Notes: generated by a model not told the origin, from the letters alone. DNA of 64,000 nucleotides from Neorhizobium tomejilense (GCA_002968845.1 PVBG01000017.1:62001-126000); one strand, 5' to 3'; counted from the first letter of the stretch, positions 33,647 to 42,766 are shown. Made by a program: numbers and translations.

Positions 33647-35548
33647 CTATCCCGTCAGGCCGCGATAGATGGCGGGCAGAGCCGCCGGAAGCTTTGAAAT
33701 ATCTCCGACGACCGCATAACCGTTGCGTCCGAACATCGTCGGCAGATAGGATTTCGCATCCTTGTCCACCGTCACGGCGAAGACGTTGACGCCAAGGCGC
33801 CTTGCTTCCTGCACGGCGCGGCGGCTGTCTTCCATCGCGAAACGCCCCTCGTAGTGGTCGATGTCGTTGGGCTTGCCATCGGTCAGCACGAGAAGCAGCC
33901 GGGTCCGGTTAGGGCGTTTTGCGAGGTCCGCCGTGGCGTGCCGCAGCGCGGCTCCGAGGCGGGTGTAATATCCGGGTTTCAGGCCGGCGATCCGATCTTC
34001 GACAACCGGAGAAAGCCGCTCGTCGAAGCCTTTCACGGTCTCGACCCTTACCCAGGAGCGGCGCCGGGAGGTGAAGGTGAGGATCGAGTGATCGGTGCCG
34101 CAGGCGGTCAGGCCCTGCGAGAGGACGAGAATCGCTTCCTTCTCGACATCCAGAACCCGCCGGTTGTCGATCCAGGCGTCGGTCGAGAGGGAAACGTCGA
34201 CGAGAATGGTGACGGCAAGATCGGGCGTCCGCTGCCGGCTTGCCACGTGGATACGGTCGGTTGCCTGGCCTCCAGCCAAAAGATCGGTCCGGCGCCGGAC
34301 GACGGCATCGAGGTCGAGCTCCACGCCGTCGAGCTGCGATTTGAGCATTTCCTGGCGCGGCCGCAGGATCTCGAACTGCTTGCGCACCTTCCTCGCCAGC
34401 GCCTTCGTATCCTCCGATATATCGAGGCGGTCGCGGCTGGCCGATGTCGGGACGGCAAGGACCCGGCAATGGTTCTTCAGATAGGTGGCCTTTCGGTAAT
34501 CCCATTCGGGATAGGTCAGCTCGGCGGCGATTTCCTTCAGGTCGACCATTTCCGGCGGAAGGTCGAGATCGAAGTGGAAACGCGAGGAGGGGCGTTCCTT
34601 GCGGCGGCCGAGGATCATCTCGTCGAGATCCTCGGCCGCCTTGCCGTCTTCCTCGGGCTCGTCGTCGGTCGGCCGGTCGACATTGACCATTTCCGTCATC
34701 GCCAGGATTTTCTCGAAGCGGTTGAGGATGAACGGGCTTCGTTCGGAGCGCTTCTCGTCTTCCCGCTCGCGCTGCGCGCTGAACCTTCTCTTGCCAGTCA
34801 GACCCTGCGGATCGCCGAGCGGGGTTTCCGAATCCTCCGCCGAAGAACGGCTTTCCTCCTGGGACAAGAATTCCGGCCAGAGCGGCACGTCCATCATAGG
34901 CTGGTAGCCCGGTGGGGCATGGCGGGGGAAGGTCGCGCTCGGCGTGTCGTCCGGCAGGCCGGCGCCTGCCCGCAGCAGGCTGATGATCCTGCTTTCCAGC
35001 AGCCGTTCCACCGAGGGAAGCCTGCCGCGATGGCGCTCGGTAAGCGTCACCTGACATAAATCTCGATAGACCTGACGCAGGCCGGGAAATGCGGCAAGCG
35101 TGTCGTCCACATTGGAGATTGCCATATGCAGCCGCTCAAGATCCCGTGCGAGGGGATCCGACGAGGCTGGGCGGGTCTCGGGTAATGTAGCGATTGCCGC
35201 CGTCAGCCAGACGTACAATGCTCGGTTCAGGCTGCGGTCCGGAAAGAAGTCGATGACCTCGGGCAGCATTGCGCGGGCGAAATCCCGGCCGGAGCGGGCA
35301 ATCCGCTCCTCGCCGAGCCCCACAAGCTGGCGAAGCTTCAGGCGATGTTTCGACGTGCGCTGGTGGGCCGCCACGAGCTGGATTGCGTGACCGCCCCCGA
35401 ACCCGCGGAAGCAGGATGCGAGGACGGGTTTCATCTCGTCCAACGTCACCGCCTGCTCGGGATAGCGCGGCAGGCTTCGTGTCTGGCCGACCAGGCGGTG
35501 CCAGACCTTGCCGACGGTTTCTTCCAGCTCGAGAAAGTCCAGCATCAT
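33647..35548 (-). CDS. norD: NorD, nitric oxide reductase activation protein
   Basis: A 633-residue protein with a C-terminal von Willebrand A domain. The MIDAS motif DVSLS begins at Asp451, and further metal-site residues occur in VLTDGKPND. The long acidic/basic middle (about residues 230-330) is typical for NorD. With the AAA+ ATPase NorQ it matures or activates the NorBC complex. It is the last gene of norCBQD, seven bases after norQ. Confidence 0.93.
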   Translation of the reverse strand: MMLDFLELEETVGKVWHRLVGQTRSLPRYPEQAVTLDEMKPVLASCFRGFGGGHAIQLVAAHQRTSKHRLKLRQLVGLGEERIARSGRDFARAMLPEVIDFFPDRSLNRALYVWLTAAIATLPETRPASSDPLARDLERLHMAISNVDDTLAAFPGLRQVYRDLCQVTLTERHRGRLPSVERLLESRIISLLRAGAGLPDDTPSATFPRHAPPGYQPMMDVPLWPEFLSQEESRSSAEDSETPLGDPQGLTGKRRFSAQREREDEKRSERSPFILNRFEKILAMTEMVNVDRPTDDEPEEDGKAAEDLDEMILGRRKERPSSRFHFDLDLPPEMVDLKEIAAELTYPEWDYRKATYLKNHCRVLAVPTSASRDRLDISEDTKALARKVRKQFEILRPRQEMLKSQLDGVELDLDAVVRRRTDLLAGGQATDRIHVASRQRTPDLAVTILVDVSLSTDAWIDNRRVLDVEKEAILVLSQGLTACGTDHSILTFTSRRRSWVRVETVKGFDERLSPVVEDRIAGLKPGYYTRLGAALRHATADLAKRPNRTRLLLVLTDGKPNDIDHYEGRFAMEDSRRAVQEARRLGVNVFAVTVDKDAKSYLPTMFGRNGYAVVGDISKLPAALPAIYRGLTG

Positions 35549-35554
35549 AGCACC

Positions 35555-36367
35555 TCAGGCAACGACGGCATTCGCCACTTCGATCAACGCCGCACGCACG
35601 TCCGGATCGTCGGTCAGCGGCTCGATCATGGCAGCCCGTATCGCACGGCGCGGATCGAGCCCGCTTTCGATCAGCGTGGCGCAGTAGACGAGCAGGCGCG
35701 TTGAAACGCCCTCCTCCAGGTCGTGTCCCTTCAAGGATCGCAGGCGATGAGCAAGGCTTACCAGCGGCACGACGTGCCGTTCGGAAAGGCCGCTTTCGGC
35801 GGCAACGATCGCCACTTCCTGCTCCCGGGGAAGGAAGTCGAACTCTATGGCGACGAAGCGCTGTTTGGTCGAAGGCTTCAATGCCTTGAGGATGTTCTGG
35901 TAGCCGGGGTTGTAGGAGACGACCAGCATGAACTCCGGCGGTGCCTCCAGCACCTCACCGGTTCTTTCGAGCGGCAGGATACGGCGGTCGTCGGTCAAGG
36001 GGTGGATGACGACGGCGACATCCTTCCGCGCTTCGACGATTTCGTCGAGATAGCAGATGCCGCCGCCGCGCACCGCCTTCGTCAGGGGGCCGTCCACCCA
36101 GATGGTTTCGCCGCCCTTCAGGAGGAACCGGCCGGTCAGATCGGCGGCAGCCAGATCGTCATGGCAGGAAACGGTCGCAAGCGGCAGTCCGAGACGCTCG
36201 GCCATGTGGCAGACAAAGCGGGTCTTTCCGCAACCGGTCGGGCCTTTCAGGAGAAGCGGAAGCTGCCGCTTCCAGGCCGTTTCGAACAGCTCACATTCGT
36301 TGCCTGCGGGAATGTAGTGCGGGATCGGTCCGGCCTCGACCGGCTTTATCGTGGAAATCATGGTCAT
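35555..36367 (-). CDS. norQ: NorQ, MoxR-type AAA+ ATPase for nitric oxide reductase
   Basis: A 270-residue AAA+ protein with Walker A GPTGCGKT (residues 42-49) and Walker B ICYLDEI. NorQ acts with NorD to insert or activate the non-haem iron centre of NorB. AGGA lies seven bases before the ATG at 36367. It is located between norB and norD on the same strand. Confidence 0.94.
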   Translation of the reverse strand: MTMISTIKPVEAGPIPHYIPAGNECELFETAWKRQLPLLLKGPTGCGKTRFVCHMAERLGLPLATVSCHDDLAAADLTGRFLLKGGETIWVDGPLTKAVRGGGICYLDEIVEARKDVAVVIHPLTDDRRILPLERTGEVLEAPPEFMLVVSYNPGYQNILKALKPSTKQRFVAIEFDFLPREQEVAIVAAESGLSERHVVPLVSLAHRLRSLKGHDLEEGVSTRLLVYCATLIESGLDPRRAIRAAMIEPLTDDPDVRAALIEVANAVVA

Positions 36368-36437
36368 CGGAATGTCCTGATCTTTGGAGGGATGGAGGAA
36401 CGCGGCTCCGTCGGTGGGAAGACGGAGCCACGCTGCA

Positions 36438-37784
36438 TCATTCGGCCGGCTGGATGCTTGGCGTCCCGACGGGTCGCCGTTCGCGGCCCGGGACGAACAG
36501 AGCCCAGAGGAACATCAGCGCCGAGATGAGCACGAAGACGCCCGATCCGAGCCGGACCCAATAGAAGATCGCCAGCTGATCCTGGACATCCATGAAGCTT
36601 TCGCCGAGGACGCGCTGCAGGTGCACCTGAAGGACACCGGCGAAGGTCAGCGCGAAGGTCATGACGGACATCGCCGTGCACATGATCCAGAAGCTGACCA
36701 TCGAAAGCCACTGGTTATAAGGGCTGCGGCCCCGAAGTTCCGGTACGGCATAGGCCATGACGGCGAGGTTCAGCATGACGTAGGCGCCGAAGAAGGCGAG
36801 ATGGCCGTGGGCGGCGGTAACCTGCGTGCCGTGGGTATAATAGTTGACCGACGACAGCGTGTGCAGGAAGCCCCAGACGCCCGCGCCGAAAAAGGCCATG
36901 ACCGAGCAGCCGATCGACCAGAGAAGTGCGGCGCGGTTCGGGTGTTTGCGCCCGGCCTTCCAGGTCATCACGAAGGTGAAGACGACCATGGTGAAGAAGG
37001 GTGCCACTTCCAGGGTGGAGAAGAGCGAGCCGATCCACTGCCAGTAGCCGGGGGCGCCGATCCAGTAGAAATGGTGGCCGGTGCCGAGAATGCCGGAGAA
37101 GAGGGCAAGCCCGACGATCACGTAGAGCCATTTTTCGACCACTTCGCGGTCGATGCCGTTCAGCTTGATCATCAGGAAGGCCAGCACCGAGGCCATGATC
37201 AGTTCCCAGACACCCTCGACCCAGAGATGGACGACATACCACCAGTACATCTTGTCGAGCGCCAGATTGACCGGGTTGTAGAAGGCGAACAGGAAGAAGA
37301 TCGCAACACCCCACAAGCCGAAGATCAGGATGTTGGTGACGACCGTCTTGCGGCCCTTGAGCACCGTGAGCGTGATGTTGAACAGGAACATCAGGGCGAC
37401 GATGACGATGCCGACCTTGATGAGGAACGGCTGTTCCAGAAACTCGCGGCCTTCATGATAGTGGAACAGATAACCGACCACGGCGATCGCCGCCGCGACG
37501 AGGAAAAGCCAGAACTGGGCAACCGCGATCCTGGTGCTGAACAGCTCCGTTTCGGCCTCCTCGGGCAGCAGGTAGTAGGTCGAGCCCATGAAGCCCATCA
37601 GCAGCCAGACGATGAGCGCATTGGTGTGGACCATCCGCACGATGTTGAAGGGCAGCAGTTCCGAAAGCGTGTTCGGCAGGACGTAGATCGTCCCTGCCAG
37701 AACGCCGAACAGGACCTGGGCGATGAACAGGCCGAGCGCGCCGTAAAAATACAGCATCGCGACCTTCTGGGTTTGATATTTCAT
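36438..37784 (-). CDS. norB: NorB, cytochrome-c-dependent nitric oxide reductase catalytic subunit
   Basis: A 448-residue haem-copper oxidase superfamily membrane protein that reduces 2 NO to N2O with electrons from NorC. About twelve helices are visible. Conserved ligand regions include VHTNALIVWLLMGF (haem-ligand histidine), YVVHLWVEGVWELI (non-haem iron histidine and nearby catalytic glutamates) and GTGHHFYWIG. It lacks the quinol-oxidising N-terminal extension of qNor, so it is the cNor type, consistent with norC directly upstream. The start at 37784 (MKYQTQKVAML) matches the family. Confidence 0.95.
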   Translation of the reverse strand: MKYQTQKVAMLYFYGALGLFIAQVLFGVLAGTIYVLPNTLSELLPFNIVRMVHTNALIVWLLMGFMGSTYYLLPEEAETELFSTRIAVAQFWLFLVAAAIAVVGYLFHYHEGREFLEQPFLIKVGIVIVALMFLFNITLTVLKGRKTVVTNILIFGLWGVAIFFLFAFYNPVNLALDKMYWWYVVHLWVEGVWELIMASVLAFLMIKLNGIDREVVEKWLYVIVGLALFSGILGTGHHFYWIGAPGYWQWIGSLFSTLEVAPFFTMVVFTFVMTWKAGRKHPNRAALLWSIGCSVMAFFGAGVWGFLHTLSSVNYYTHGTQVTAAHGHLAFFGAYVMLNLAVMAYAVPELRGRSPYNQWLSMVSFWIMCTAMSVMTFALTFAGVLQVHLQRVLGESFMDVQDQLAIFYWVRLGSGVFVLISALMFLWALFVPGRERRPVGTPSIQPAE

Positions 37785-37806
37785 GTGTTTTTCCCTTCCC
37801 GTGAGA

Positions 37807-38259
37807 TCAGCCGGCATCGTTCGGCGGCCAGTTCTGGGTCTTGATCCTGCTCGTCCATTCGAGGAAGTTGGCCAGATCTTCGAGTTCCCGTTCCGTCAGG
37901 TTGAACTGCGGCATCTGCCGCCTGCCTTCGATGCCGCTCGGTTGCGCGGCCATCCAGGCCTTCAGCGTCGCGCGGGCTGTGTCCGGATCGGTATCGCCGC
38001 CCCAGCGCTTCCACACATTGCCGACCTCGGGAGCGAAATAGGCGCCTTCCCCGAGTATCGTATGGCAGTTGATACAGGCGTTCTTTTCCCAGACGTGTTT
38101 GCCGCGCCCGACGGAATCAGAGAGCGTGGCTTCGTCCGTGGACGTGGTTCGCATGTAGTAGTGACTGTGGGCGGTAAGCCCGAGAAAGATTACGAAGAAG
38201 AACGCGGAGCCGCCGTAAAAGACGTTACGTGCCCCGGTCTTTGTGAGGCGTTCTGCCAT
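37807..38259 (-). CDS. norC: NorC, nitric oxide reductase cytochrome c subunit
   Basis: A 150-residue membrane-anchored monohaem cytochrome c. One N-terminal transmembrane anchor lies at about residues 14-34, the haem motif CINCH at residues 62-66, and the methionine of RRQMPQF is the likely sixth ligand. It passes electrons from periplasmic cytochromes to NorB. I chose ATG 38259 because AAGGGG lies eight bases upstream; the in-frame ATG at 38265 is too close to that site. It is first in norCBQD and has an NnrR-type box about 115 bases upstream. Confidence 0.94.
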   Translation of the reverse strand: MAERLTKTGARNVFYGGSAFFFVIFLGLTAHSHYYMRTTSTDEATLSDSVGRGKHVWEKNACINCHTILGEGAYFAPEVGNVWKRWGGDTDPDTARATLKAWMAAQPSGIEGRRQMPQFNLTERELEDLANFLEWTSRIKTQNWPPNDAG

Positions 38260-38367
38260 CCTCATGTCCCCTTTGTGCGGATGCCTTGCGGGTTGCTGCG
38301 GGGCCATATCCGCGAACGCGGACGATGACCCGTGAAGCTTCTATGAGCGGCTTTCCGGAAGCGTTCT

Positions 38368-38381
38368 TTGCGATTTACCAA
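38368..38381. promoter_or_regulatory. NnrR/FNR-type box upstream of norC
   Basis: TTGCGATTTACCAA fits TTG-N8-CAA with a canonical TTGCG half. It lies in the roughly 200-base gap between norF and norC, centred about 115 bases before the norC start, allowing a leader between promoter and gene. Confidence 0.65.
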
Positions 38382-38460
38382 ACAAAAAAGCGTTGCCCGC
38401 GAAGTCCGCTATTTTTTCGGATAGTAAGCGTCTGCTTTCCTTGCGCCGGTGGGCGCGGCC

Positions 38461-38733
38461 CTAGAGAAGGGTGGCCAGTACGACCTTGCTCAGCGACAGG
38501 GCAGAGAAGAAGATCGGCCAGATCATCAGCGCGCGAGCCAGGTTGGGCCGCATCCCCCGCAGGTCCATGAAGTCGAGCACGATGAGCCGTATCTTGGCGA
38601 TGGTCATGACGAGGATGACGGCAAGTGCCGCCGCCGGTATCACCTCATGCTTCCATTGCGCGGCGATCAATGCGCCGACGATGCCGAGCATCATGATCCA
38701 GTTGGCGCTGCCGAAGAGTTTCGAATCATCCAT
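38461..38733 (-). CDS. norF: NorF, small nitric-oxide-reductase-associated membrane protein
   Basis: A 90-residue protein with about three hydrophobic segments, related to cytochrome oxidase subunit IV-like small proteins. AGGAGG lies five bases before the ATG at 38733, nine bases after the norE stop. NorF with NorE is needed for full cNor activity in some denitrifiers. Here norEF lie upstream of norCBQD instead of downstream. Confidence 0.85.
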   Translation of the reverse strand: MDDSKLFGSANWIMMLGIVGALIAAQWKHEVIPAAALAVILVMTIAKIRLIVLDFMDLRGMRPNLARALMIWPIFFSALSLSKVVLATLL

Positions 38734-38742
38734 TCCGGCCTC

Positions 38743-39288
38743 CTAGCTCAGATAGATCAGGGGGAACATCACCAGCCAGACGATGTCGATGACGTGCCAG
38801 ATGGTCGTCAGCGTGACGATCGTCGACCGCTCCAGCCTGATCGCCGCCAATACGAAGAGGGTGGCAACGAACGCGACATGGGCGAGGTGGAAGCCGGTGA
38901 TGAGGAAGTAGAGTTCGAAAAATGTCTGCAGGTTCTCGTCCCCTGCCGCCGTCCATTCGGAACTGTACTCGGCGAATTTGAGGGCGACGAAGAGGAATCC
39001 CAAAAATGCCGCGCCGAGCAGGAACAGGCGCTGCCGGCGGGGTTTCCCCTGGGAGCTGGCGGCGAGCGCCGCCTGCCAGCTGCTCGCCAGCAGCACGACG
39101 GTATTGAACCCCGCCAGCCGCGGCGCGAGATGGAGCTTTGCGAGCGCAAAATTTTCCGGGTGCAGCATGGACATGACGACATAGCCGGTCAGCAGGATGC
39201 CGAACGCCGCAAGTTCTCCCCAGACGAGCACCCAGAGAAGAAGGTCGCCGCCTTCATCCCTCTCTTCGCTGGTCGAGATTGCCGCCAT
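38743..39288 (-). CDS. norE: NorE, cytochrome oxidase subunit III-like protein
   Basis: A 181-residue protein with about five membrane segments. The N-terminal DLLLWVLVWGELAAFGILLTGYVV and the segment ITGFHLAHVAF with a C-terminal WHVIDIVWLVMFPLIYL match the subunit III/NorE family. It probably supports assembly or stability of NorBC. The start at 39288 follows the family; the longer frame to 39468 overlaps the divergent promoter and its NnrR-type box. Confidence 0.9.
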   Translation of the reverse strand: MAAISTSEERDEGGDLLLWVLVWGELAAFGILLTGYVVMSMLHPENFALAKLHLAPRLAGFNTVVLLASSWQAALAASSQGKPRRQRLFLLGAAFLGFLFVALKFAEYSSEWTAAGDENLQTFFELYFLITGFHLAHVAFVATLFVLAAIRLERSTIVTLTTIWHVIDIVWLVMFPLIYLS

Positions 39289-39346
39289 TCCGAAACCTCC
39301 GGTATTCTTCCGTCCCGGAAAATGGAGGCAATAGAGATCCGGCTCT

Positions 39347-39360
39347 TTGTCATATCGCAA
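39347..39360. promoter_or_regulatory. NnrR/FNR-type box between norE and the nnrU group
   Basis: TTGTCATATCGCAA fits TTG-N8-CAA, with a canonical right half (CGCAA) and a longer symmetry CTTTG/CAAAG around it. It is centred about 65 bases before norE and 33 before the small gene upstream of nnrU, so it could serve both directions. Confidence 0.65.
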
Positions 39361-39385
39361 AGAAACGGCAGATAGAGGGGGTAGG

Positions 39386-39565
39386 ATGACGGCAAACCAA
39401 GGATTTGCCATGTCTGATGCACAAGTCGGCCTTCTGATGGCCGCCCCGATCATTGTCATATTCGCCATCGCCCTGAAGCGGATGGGTGTCCTGCAGGGCT
39501 ACAGCTCGCTGGCGGCGGTCGTCTTTTCCGTGGCCATTGCGGGCGTTCTTTTCTGGCAACAGTAG
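39386..39565 (+). CDS. Small single-pass membrane protein upstream of nnrU
   Basis: A 59-residue protein (MTANQGFAMSDAQVGLLMAAPIIVIFAI) with two hydrophobic stretches and a C-terminal FWQQ. Both ATG 39386 (after GAGGGGGTAGG) and ATG 39410 (after AAGGATTTGCC) are possible starts. It precedes nnrU by 10 bases and is divergent from norE across an NnrR-type box. Function unknown; co-occurrence with nnrU suggests a role in nitrogen-oxide metabolism. Confidence 0.65.
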   Translation: MTANQGFAMSDAQVGLLMAAPIIVIFAIALKRMGVLQGYSSLAAVVFSVAIAGVLFWQQ

Positions 39566-39575
39566 CGGCCGTGTG

Positions 39576-40259
39576 ATGACGCAGTTCCTGCTGGTTTTTG
39601 CGGCCTTCATCGCCCTGCATTCCATCCCGGCAGTCCCGAAGATCCGCGGCGCGCTGATCGGGTGGATGGGGCATGGAGGCTATATCGCCGCCTATTCCGT
39701 CGTTTCCACCGCGGCTCTGGCCTGGCTCTTCCTGTCCGCTCTGAGCCTCGATTACATGGAAATCTGGCAACCGAGGCCGTGGCAGGCCTGGCCTGCCTTC
39801 GTGCTATCGCCGATCGGGCTCTTCCTGGTTCTTGCCGGTCTGTTCAGCCGCAATCCCTTCTCGATTTCCTTCCGTAAGGGAGGGGAGGCGGATGCGATCG
39901 TGGCCGTCACGCGCCATCCTGTTCTCTGGGGTTTTCTCTGCTGGTCGGTCGGGCACATTCCTGCGAACGGAGACCTGCGTTCGCTGCTTCTGTTCGGCGG
40001 CTTCGCCGCCTTTTCCGCCGCCGGCTTGTTGATGCTCGAAAAGAGGGCACGCCGATCGCTGGGGCCAGCCTGGCCGGCGGCCTCGTCGCAGACTTCCGTC
40101 ATTCCGTTCGCAGCTGCGATAAATGGTAAGTATCTAATTACATTAGACGTGCCGATGGCTGCCGCCGCGCTTTGCGCGGCAGCGTTGCTCGTCTGGCTTC
40201 TCGGCGGGGGACATGCGGTTTTGGTGGGCGCGGATCCGCTTCTGTTTCTTGGCGCCTGA
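39576..40259 (+). CDS. nnrU: NnrU-family membrane protein
   Basis: A 227-residue polytopic protein. It begins MTQFLLVFAAFIALHSIPAVPKIRGAL and contains AVTRHPVLWGFLCWSVGHIPANGD, the NnrU/NnuR hallmark also seen in isoprenylcysteine methyltransferase-like membrane proteins. NnrU is required for NO reductase function or expression in some Rhodobacter strains, but its biochemical role is unclear. ATG 39576 follows the upstream small gene closely. It is convergent with ubiV, with a GCCTCGCGAGGC palindrome in the 20-base gap. Confidence 0.88.
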   Translation: MTQFLLVFAAFIALHSIPAVPKIRGALIGWMGHGGYIAAYSVVSTAALAWLFLSALSLDYMEIWQPRPWQAWPAFVLSPIGLFLVLAGLFSRNPFSISFRKGGEADAIVAVTRHPVLWGFLCWSVGHIPANGDLRSLLLFGGFAAFSAAGLLMLEKRARRSLGPAWPAASSQTSVIPFAAAINGKYLITLDVPMAAAALCAAALLVWLLGGGHAVLVGADPLLFLGA

Positions 40260-40279
40260 TCGCCTCGCGAGGCAACCGC

Positions 40280-41221
40280 TCACACTCGACCATGAGCCGT
40301 GTCGCGGGCACGCGCGACCCATGCAGCCCCTTCGCGGGCATGATGAAAACCGTTCGACAAAGCGGCGGTGGGATAGATTTCGCGCAGCAGCATGATCGCT
40401 TCGTCCGCGTCCAGTGAGTTATCGAGCACGGCGCGGTAGAGCTTTGCGACCGCCACCATGTCGCAGTCCTGCGGTGACAGGCGGATCGCCGAGATGCCGC
40501 ATGCGGCGAGGCCGGCGAGCTCGCCCAGCAGGGCCTGGCAGGTGTGAGACACGGTCTGCACGCCGTTGAGGGCGAGGAAGGATTGCCGGTCAAGGGTCTT
40601 CACCGGCAGGCCGTCCGGATCTTCGCCGCAGACGAACTGGCAATTGTCCTTGATCTTGCCCTTGGATCGCGCATGAGCGCATCGCGCCGAGATGGCGAGC
40701 GGCATGCGGCCGAAGGCGAAGACCTCGAATGCGATTGCGGGCGCGCCGGCGACGATCTTCTCGACCGACGTGAAGGGCAATTCCGGAGGCAGGCAGATGC
40801 TGGTCGCTCCCCGGCCGGCGAGCAGCCTGGCCGTCGGCGCGTTGTAGACGTTGACCAGAGGGCCGATGCTGTGGGGTTTGCCATTCAGCAGTCCGAGGGC
40901 GGAGAGGTCGTTGGCTTCGATCATATGTTCGCTGTCGGCGACGAGATCCCGGATCTGCCGGCTCTCGCGCTCCAGGGTGACGAGCGACAGCGTCGAGAGG
41001 ACTACGGTCTTGCCCGCGGCTTCCAGTCTCTCGATGACCTCGGCGATATGGGGTTCGATGAAATGCTGCCGCTTGGAACAGACAGTTTCGCCGATCACCA
41101 CGCGCTCTACCGGCGCCTCGTCGGCGATGCGAAAATGAAAATCGCGCCATTTGGGGCCGTCCCAGAGATAATAGACAGGCCCCATCGTTAGGGAGGGCGA
41201 AGTGGTGCGGTGCATGTTCAT
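40280..41221 (-). CDS. ubiV: UbiV, O2-independent ubiquinone hydroxylation protein (peptidase U32 family)
   Basis: A 313-residue U32-family iron-sulfur protein. The four likely cluster cysteines are Cys48 (GETVCSKR), Cys181 (SARCAHAR), Cys194 and Cys198 (DNCQFVCGED), matching the spacing known for E. coli UbiV. With UbiU it hydroxylates ubiquinone precursors without oxygen, using prephenate as oxygen donor in characterised cases. Its start overlaps the ubiU stop (ATGA), so ubiT, ubiU and ubiV are translationally coupled. It is the last gene of that operon. Confidence 0.92.
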   Translation of the reverse strand: MNMHRTTSPSLTMGPVYYLWDGPKWRDFHFRIADEAPVERVVIGETVCSKRQHFIEPHIAEVIERLEAAGKTVVLSTLSLVTLERESRQIRDLVADSEHMIEANDLSALGLLNGKPHSIGPLVNVYNAPTARLLAGRGATSICLPPELPFTSVEKIVAGAPAIAFEVFAFGRMPLAISARCAHARSKGKIKDNCQFVCGEDPDGLPVKTLDRQSFLALNGVQTVSHTCQALLGELAGLAACGISAIRLSPQDCDMVAVAKLYRAVLDNSLDADEAIMLLREIYPTAALSNGFHHAREGAAWVARARDTAHGRV

Positions 41222-42195
41222 CTCCAGCGCTTCTCATAGGCGCCCGACGTGGTCTTCTGGCCCTCGCTCAGGCCACGCAGGTGCATCAGCAGCGCCGTTC
41301 GTTGCTCCGGTCCGGCCGACAGGACCTTTTTCAGGGTCGAGACCACTTCGGCGACATAGGCCTTGCCGCGCTGGCGGCCTTCGATCTTCAGGGCGCTGAC
41401 GCCCGCTGCCGAAAGCGCGTCGATCTCGCCCATGACATCCAGGGAAACCGGGTCTTCGAATGCATAGGCGGGGCTGTCGGCGATATCGAAACGACCCTTG
41501 CACAGGGTGGGGTAACCGGCCGCCTCACCGGCTGGGAAGCGGTTGATCGTGTAGTCGCCGAGTTCGGACACCAGTTCCGTGCCCTCCTGGCGATAACGCA
41601 CATGGCTTGCCGGCGAGCAGACGCCGTTCATGTTCGGCGACTTGCCCGTCGCGTAGGAGGAGAGCGAACAGCGGCCCTCGGCCATGACGCAGAGCCCGCC
41701 AAAGACGAAGGCCTCTATCTCGCAGCGGATCTGCGGCGCGATGCGGGCAATGTCGGCAATGGTGAGCGTTCGCGGCAGGACGATACGCTTGGCATGGAAG
41801 GCATCGACGAGGAAGTTGATCGCGTCGACGTTCGAAGCGGAGGCCTGCACCGAGACATGCAGCCGCTGCTCGGGATAACGTTCGGCCACATGTGCCATAA
41901 GCCCGAAATCGGCAAGGATCAGCGCGTCAGCTTCAAGAGCAACGGCATCGGCGGCGGCGCGGTACCAGATCTCCTCGTCTCCGGCGCGCATGAAGGTGTT
42001 GAGGGCGACGAAGGTCTGGGTGCCATGCCGGCGGGCATAGGCGATCGCCTCGCGCAATTCCTGGCGGCTGAAGTTGAGGCCGGGAAAACTGCGCGCATTG
42101 GTTTCGTCGCGGAAGCCGCAATAAACGGCGTCGGCACCTGCATCGACGGCTTCGCGAAAGGCCGCCGGCGTTCCGGCGGGGCAGATCAGTTCCAT
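41218..42195 (-). CDS. ubiU: UbiU, O2-independent ubiquinone hydroxylation protein (peptidase U32 family)
   Basis: A 325-residue U32-family protein. The cluster cysteines fall at Cys169, Cys176, Cys193 and Cys232, the same numbers as in E. coli UbiU, within FVFGGLCVMAEGRCSLSSY, NGVCSPAS and GYPTLCKGRF. The pattern CSLSSYATGKSPN is typical of UbiU rather than true peptidases. It works as a complex with UbiV. It overlaps ubiT by ten bases and ubiV by four. Confidence 0.93.
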   Translation of the reverse strand: MELICPAGTPAAFREAVDAGADAVYCGFRDETNARSFPGLNFSRQELREAIAYARRHGTQTFVALNTFMRAGDEEIWYRAAADAVALEADALILADFGLMAHVAERYPEQRLHVSVQASASNVDAINFLVDAFHAKRIVLPRTLTIADIARIAPQIRCEIEAFVFGGLCVMAEGRCSLSSYATGKSPNMNGVCSPASHVRYRQEGTELVSELGDYTINRFPAGEAAGYPTLCKGRFDIADSPAYAFEDPVSLDVMGEIDALSAAGVSALKIEGRQRGKAYVAEVVSTLKKVLSAGPEQRTALLMHLRGLSEGQKTTSGAYEKRWR

Positions 42196-42701
42196 CGGGA
42201 CGTCTCGCCGTTCAATGCGCGGCGGCGGATATCCCGGCCCATCTCTCCGAAGAGGGGCGCAAGAGGACCGGCAAGCCTCGACAGGTCGCGCGGCAGATCG
42301 ATGTCGGCGCCATCGAGCGCATTGCGCATCGCAAGCATGGCTTCCATGTCGCCGGTGACGGATAGATCGCGAGAGAAGAACAGCGCGTCGGCATCGCAGC
42401 GGCCTTCGAGCAGGGCAAGCAGCAGGAAGAGCGGCCCTTCGACGGAGGCATCGGCGAGGTCCTGCATCGCCTGTTTCCGCGTGACGCGGATGGATGGCCC
42501 GGCCGGCTCCACGATGAAGGCGAGAGGCAGGTCGCTCGGAAGAAAAGCAAAACGTTTCGACTTGTACTCGCCCAGCCGTTCGAACAGGTCGGGATGTTCT
42601 TTCAGGACGCGCTGAAACAGCAGCCCTGCCGCTCGCTCGATCGCGGCAAGTGGCATGTAGGCCAAGGGGATGGCGAGTGCGCGGGGAAATTCCATGTTCA
42701 T
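42186..42701 (-). CDS. ubiT: UbiT, SCP2-domain accessory protein of anaerobic ubiquinone synthesis
   Basis: A 171-residue protein with an SCP2 sterol-carrier-like lipid-binding domain (about residues 20-130), the fold of UbiT/YhbT. It contains the signature GDMEAMLAMRNALDGADIDL near the C-terminal end, close to the pattern of E. coli YhbT. UbiT binds polyprenylated intermediates for the UbiU-UbiV step. The start is ATG 42701 or 42695 after AGGAC. An NnrR-type box is centred about 58 bases upstream, so the ubiTUV operon probably starts here. Confidence 0.9.
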   Translation of the reverse strand: MNMEFPRALAIPLAYMPLAAIERAAGLLFQRVLKEHPDLFERLGEYKSKRFAFLPSDLPLAFIVEPAGPSIRVTRKQAMQDLADASVEGPLFLLLALLEGRCDADALFFSRDLSVTGDMEAMLAMRNALDGADIDLPRDLSRLAGPLAPLFGEMGRDIRRRALNGETSRWN

Positions 42702-42752
42702 GCGTCCTGCTGAAATGCAGGCACAGGCTATCGATTGTGGGAGCGGCCGTGC

Positions 42753-42766
42753 TTGAGCCAGCGCAA
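42753..42766. promoter_or_regulatory. NnrR/FNR-type box upstream of ubiT
   Basis: TTGAGCCAGCGCAA fits TTG-N8-CAA with canonical CGCAA right half. It is centred about 58 bases before the ubiT start, a position that would allow class II activation with a short leader. Confidence 0.62.

Noticed and set aside
36384-37844. 486-residue open frame antisense to norB
   Set aside because: Highly acidic/His-rich, no domain, lies exactly opposite norB; a codon-bias artefact.
41281-42615. 444-residue open frame antisense to ubiU and ubiT
   Set aside because: No family pattern or ribosome site; sense-strand genes have intact cluster cysteines and overlapping starts.
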